A stretch of DNA of 7,685 nucleotides, taken from assembly GCA_029934755.1 (NCBI GenBank), contig JAOZLQ010000111.1, positions 1 to 7,685 of the forward strand. The letters run 5' to 3'. Every line of letters begins with the position of its first letter. Within the stretch, counting starts at the first letter, position 1. Of this stretch, positions 5,684-7,685 are shown in pieces. This stretch comes from Desulfuromusa sp. (lineage in GTDB: Bacteria; Desulfobacterota; Desulfuromonadia; Desulfuromonadales; Geopsychrobacteraceae). Position numbers and translations under genes: made by a program. The notes below the pieces were generated by a model. That model ran no database searches. It saw only the letters and a program-made list of their open reading frames with translations, and was not told where the DNA came from.

Positions 5684-6286
5684 TTAATCAGCCACAAGAG
5701 GCTCCCCTTTTTGTGGTTCGATCCCTGTCAATGGTGGTGCACTAAAACTGAAATCGGCATAAATTGGTTGATCAATACGAGCATGCCCCTTCAAAGTTTG
5801 ACGTACTTCACCCTCAACCAGTATTTGTAACTGTCGAAGATAGGGAAAATTCTCATTCAAGCTATTAGCCAAGCTGTAGATCGACAACAATTCTGTCAAA
5901 CTCCCCCCTGGGTGAAAATCAACCAGATGCCGAGAAAAATCGACTCGCACCAGGTCATTTTCCACATCGACAGCAAGAATTTTTGTTTCCTTAGGCAACA
6001 CAGCAATGTTCTCTTGCTGGGAACCTTTGATTAATCCCTGTAAAAGGTTGTGGATGCAGTCGAGATCTTCATCACACACAGGATATGTATAAGATTCTGG
6101 AACCAAAAAAGCTCCCCCTGGTTCTGTAAAATAGAGCTGAATTTCGCGAACCGGAACATCCTTGGTAATCGCAACCCGGACTTCATCTGCAGTCTTTTGA
6201 TCCTGTTGAAAATACCAGCCGGTTCCATATCCGACAAGAAGACCAACAAGCAACACTCCAAGCAGGCTCAACAATATATTTTTCAT
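5684..6286 (-). CDS. Membrane-anchored GerMN-domain protein
   Basis: This 200-aa protein has a single N-terminal hydrophobic helix (LLSLLGVLLVGLLVGYGTGW, 5-24) that is a signal anchor without a lipobox Cys, so the rest lies in the periplasm. Residues about 48-180 fit a GerMN (sporulation/germination) domain: REIQLYFTEPGGAFLVPES, a helix LDCIHNLLQGLIKG, the strand ILAVDVENDLVRVDFSRHLVD, then GGSLTELLSIYSLANSLNENFP, LQILVEGEVRQTLKGH and a final PIYADFSF. GerM of Bacillus acts in spore cortex formation and germination. In non-sporulating Gram-negatives the domain is found in envelope proteins of unclear, probably peptidoglycan-related, role. The ATG has GAGGG at 4 nt spacing and lies 10 nt after murI, so the two are almost certainly cotranscribed. 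Cys71 and Cys77 could form a disulfide. Confidence 0.88.
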   Translation of the reverse strand: MKNILLSLLGVLLVGLLVGYGTGWYFQQDQKTADEVRVAITKDVPVREIQLYFTEPGGAFLVPESYTYPVCDEDLDCIHNLLQGLIKGSQQENIAVLPKETKILAVDVENDLVRVDFSRHLVDFHPGGSLTELLSIYSLANSLNENFPYLRQLQILVEGEVRQTLKGHARIDQPIYADFSFSAPPLTGIEPQKGEPLVAD

Positions 6287-6296
6287 CGTACCCTCT

Positions 6297-7091
6297 TTAA
6301 CCTATTTGTATTTGCTCAACCCGCCCAAGACTATTCCCGAGAAATGCTTGGCCAACACGCTCAAAGCGGGTCGGGACATCGGTCACAAAAAAAGTTCTAT
6401 GCCCGCCATGTTCTGGTTTTGCCAATCCCTGCTGCTGAAAAAGTTGCTGTACCGATTTTGCTGTTTCTTCTGCCGAATCCACCAAAGCAACCGTTTCACC
6501 AAGAACCTGCTGCAAAGTACGACGCAACAGTGGATAATGAGTACAGCCCATAACCAGAGTATCAATTTGCGCAGCTAACAACGGCTGCAAGTATTCCAGC
6601 GCGGTTAATCTGGCAATCTCATGCTCTGCCCAACCTTCTTCAGCCAGCGGAACAAATAAAGGACAAGGAGCAGTAAATATCTCCGCATCAGGCAACAGTG
6701 CATGGATTGCCTCAGGATAGCGATTACTATTTATTGTCCCTTCAGTACCGATAACCCCAATCCGTCTGTTTTGGCTTTCAGCAGCACGGCGAGCCCCCGG
6801 TTCTATCACCCCAATCACAGGTAATTGAAAACGTTCCCGCAACTGAGGCAGTGCAACCGCTGAAGCAGTATTACATGCGACAACCAACAGCTTGACCCCC
6901 TGATCAACCAAAAATTCGGCAGCCTCAAGAGCATAACGTCGAACCGTTGCAACACTCTTGGTTCCGTAAGGGACCCGTGCTGTATCACCAAGATAGATTA
7001 AATTTTCTCCCGGCAATAAACTTGCAATCTCTTTAAAAACTGTCAGCCCACCGACTCCAGAATCAAATATACCGATCGAACGATGTCGCAC
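6297..7091 (-). CDS. murI: Glutamate racemase MurI, GTG start
   Basis: MurI converts L- to D-glutamate in the cytoplasm for the second residue of the peptidoglycan stem peptide. The 264-aa product has the standard length and all catalytic features: Asp10 in GIFDSGVGGL, the first base/acid Cys73 in VVACNTASA, Glu151 in PLAEEGW, and Cys183 with His185 in VMGCTHYPLL. LGDTARVPYGTKS (34-46) is the conserved substrate loop. The GTG at 7091 is chosen because GGGAG lies 5 nt before it and the protein then begins at the family's usual point. A longer frame from an ATG at 7187 would begin on the -35 of the promoter and extend the protein by 32 atypical residues. It is first in a unit with the GerMN gene. 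GTEGTINS replaces the commoner GTxATVxS, a mild variation. Confidence 0.97.
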   Translation of the reverse strand: MRHRSIGIFDSGVGGLTVFKEIASLLPGENLIYLGDTARVPYGTKSVATVRRYALEAAEFLVDQGVKLLVVACNTASAVALPQLRERFQLPVIGVIEPGARRAAESQNRRIGVIGTEGTINSNRYPEAIHALLPDAEIFTAPCPLFVPLAEEGWAEHEIARLTALEYLQPLLAAQIDTLVMGCTHYPLLRRTLQQVLGETVALVDSAEETAKSVQQLFQQQGLAKPEHGGHRTFFVTDVPTRFERVGQAFLGNSLGRVEQIQIG

Positions 7092-7119
7092 AAAAGCTCC
7101 CAACAAATCACTTTCAAAC

Positions 7120-7153
7120 AAAAAACACCTTGGTATAAGTCTAAAAACCAAGG
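7120..7153 (-). terminator. Terminator-like hairpin in the murI leader
   Basis: Read on the - strand, CCTTGGT (7153 to 7147) and ACCAAGG (7134 to 7128) form a perfect 7-bp stem with a 12-nt loop, followed after two bases by a run of six T (7125 to 7120). This has the layout of an intrinsic terminator, although the stem is short and the loop large. It lies just downstream of the murI promoter, with the predicted transcript start at the base of the stem, and about 30 nt before the murI GTG. It could act as an attenuator, as a 5'-end stabilising stem-loop, or as a terminator for - strand transcription from further right. Confidence 0.4.
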
Positions 7154-7158
7154 GAAAC

Positions 7159-7187
7159 ATCCTAGTTAAGCCCCTTGATAAAGTCAA
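7159..7187 (-). promoter_or_regulatory. Sigma70-type promoter of murI
   Basis: On the - strand TTGACT (7187 to 7182) and TAGGAT (7164 to 7159) are separated by 17 bp. Five of six -35 bases and four of six -10 bases match consensus. The transcript should start near 7152, giving a leader of about 60 nt to the GTG. The overlap of the -35 with the apparent upstream ATG at 7187 excludes that ATG as the normal start. Confidence 0.75.
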
Positions 7188-7217
7188 GATTTACGGGCTT
7201 TTACCACTTTCACCTCA

Positions 7218-7275
7218 CTGAACAATCTGCTACTATTCTGCCTACCTGAAATCGACTTAAGTCAGTTGTTCAGGT
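7218..7275 (+). repeat. Nested, competing inverted repeats before the 110-aa membrane-protein gene
   Basis: The segment TTGTTCAGGT (7266-7275), directly before the ribosome site (GAGGAGAG), can pair with two upstream partners: CTGAACAA at 7218-7225 (8 bp perfect with 7266-7273) or ACCTGAA at 7244-7250 (7 bp perfect with 7269-7275). Between these partners lies a separate 10-bp perfect palindrome, GACTTAAGTC (7254-7263). If transcribed, the two pairings exclude each other and could vary access to the ribosome site; as DNA they could be regulator sites. The promoter is uncertain: TACTAT (7231-7236) is a possible -10 but has no good -35, and a start there would leave only the 7244-7275 pairing in RNA. 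Confidence 0.35.
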
Positions 7276-7286
7276 GAGGAGAGAAT

Positions 7287-7619
7287 ATGAACTGGGAAAA
7301 CATTAAACACTACATGGATTACTTTCGCACTGATCAAGTCATGCAACAGTTGCAAAATTGGAATGTTGGCGATCTGAGCACCAACCCCTGGTTTCTGGGA
7401 GGATTTGCTGTCATCATACTTTTTACCTACTTTATGGGTTGGCGGGCAATAGCTGGTTTTATGAGCGGCATCGGTGGGTTTGCACTCGTCGTATCCTTGG
7501 CAATCGGCAAGGGAACCGGTGTAGATGGAATTGCAAGTGGAGGCCTTTGGATTATTGTTGGCGGCGGTGCAGTGGTTGTTTTCCTATTTATATATCTCCT
7601 GTTTATCAAATCGGAATAA
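7287..7619 (+). CDS. Small membrane protein of unknown function, three predicted helices
   Basis: I do not recognise this 110-aa protein. A polar, aromatic-rich N-terminal segment (1-33; MNWENIKHYMDYFRTDQVMQ, then QLQNWNVGDLSTN) looks like an amphipathic helix plus a short turn. Three hydrophobic helices follow at about 34-51, 54-73 and 85-107. The last two are very rich in glycine (GFMSGIGGFALVV, GGLWIIVGGGAVVVF), which suggests close packing or assembly of several copies. The ending IKSE is charged. The ATG has a good ribosome site (GAGGAGAG, starting 11 nt upstream). It is divergent from murI, 195 nt from the murI start, and a further gene seems to begin 61 nt after its stop on the same strand. 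No function is assigned. Confidence 0.85.
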   Translation: MNWENIKHYMDYFRTDQVMQQLQNWNVGDLSTNPWFLGGFAVIILFTYFMGWRAIAGFMSGIGGFALVVSLAIGKGTGVDGIASGGLWIIVGGGAVVVFLFIYLLFIKSE

Positions 7620-7680
7620 TCATTAATTTCTTAAAATTATTCTACAAATCCAAACTCGATTTCTTTCACTGGAGATATTC

Positions 7681-7685
7681 ATGAA
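7681..7685 (+). CDS. Probable start of a further gene (cut by the window edge)
   Basis: An ATG at 7681 is preceded by GGAG at 7671-7674 with 6 nt spacing, a convincing translation start, but only five bases are in the window. It lies 61 nt after the 110-aa membrane-protein gene on the same strand. No terminator is seen in that gap, so the two may be cotranscribed. The product cannot be identified. Confidence 0.45.

Noticed and set aside
6050..6553. 167-aa open frame on the + strand across the GerMN and murI genes
   Set aside because: It crosses two well-supported genes on the other strand, and its translation is low-complexity with no recognisable motif.
7092..7187. Upstream extension of MurI from the ATG at 7187
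   Set aside because: The ATG overlaps the -35 of a good promoter and the added 32 residues do not resemble MurI; the GTG at 7091 has GGGAG at ideal spacing.
1..7685. Mobile elements, CRISPR arrays, tRNA/rRNA genes, toxin-antitoxin or defence systems
   Set aside because: No terminal repeats, transposase or integrase motifs, regularly spaced repeats or tRNA-like sequences were seen; all sizeable genes have ordinary housekeeping or envelope assignments or are single unknowns.

Overview
The window looks like ordinary chromosomal core sequence from a Gram-negative anaerobe or facultative anaerobe, most probably a deltaproteobacterium of the Desulfuromonadales type (Desulfuromonas, Pelobacter, Geobacter relatives). 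This is inferred from the gene mix: an Fe-S-type Rrf2 regulator beside LarE, a GerMN-domain envelope protein beside MurI, and a small protein with a GFNHN...FHVQTEDSG N-terminus that I associate from memory with deltaproteobacteria. GC content is moderate and looks even throughout. I see no transposase, integrase, phage gene, CRISPR array, tRNA or rRNA.

Left part (1-1373): the end of a polar amino-acid ABC permease is followed by its ATPase (GlnQ/HisP family), both on +. Convergent to it is a 135-aa hotdog-fold acyl-CoA thioesterase on -.

Middle (1374-5043): a divergent intergenic region carries a very good sigma70-type promoter (TTGACA, 17 bp, TATATT) whose -35 box lies inside an imperfect palindrome resembling an IscR/Rrf2 operator. 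It drives an Rrf2/IscR-like regulator with three candidate cluster-binding cysteines. Next on the same strand come larE (sulfur insertion for the nickel-pincer cofactor), an unrecognised four-helix membrane protein, an exported staphylococcal-nuclease-type nuclease and an MscS-family channel. Gaps are 6, 64, 3 and 47 nt with no terminator visible, so this reads as one transcription unit under the Rrf2 promoter.

Right part (5040-7187, - strand): murI (glutamate racemase), a GerMN-domain membrane-anchored protein and a two-part protein of unknown function run leftwards, ending in a 4-nt stop-to-stop overlap with mscS. The murI promoter is clear (TTGACT, 17 bp, TAGGAT) and a terminator-like hairpin lies between it and the murI start. 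MurI and GerMN together point to cell-wall synthesis or remodelling.

Right end (7188-7685, + strand): a small three-helix membrane protein of unknown function sits behind nested inverted repeats, and the first codon of another gene follows at the edge.

Several starts were revised from the longest open frame. For the Rrf2 and murI genes the longest frame would begin on the promoter's own -35 element, which gives a strong argument for the shorter starts. I found no clearly new system. The items most worth a second look are the murI leader hairpin, the Rrf2 operator and its operon, and the two-part hypothetical protein at 5040-5561.
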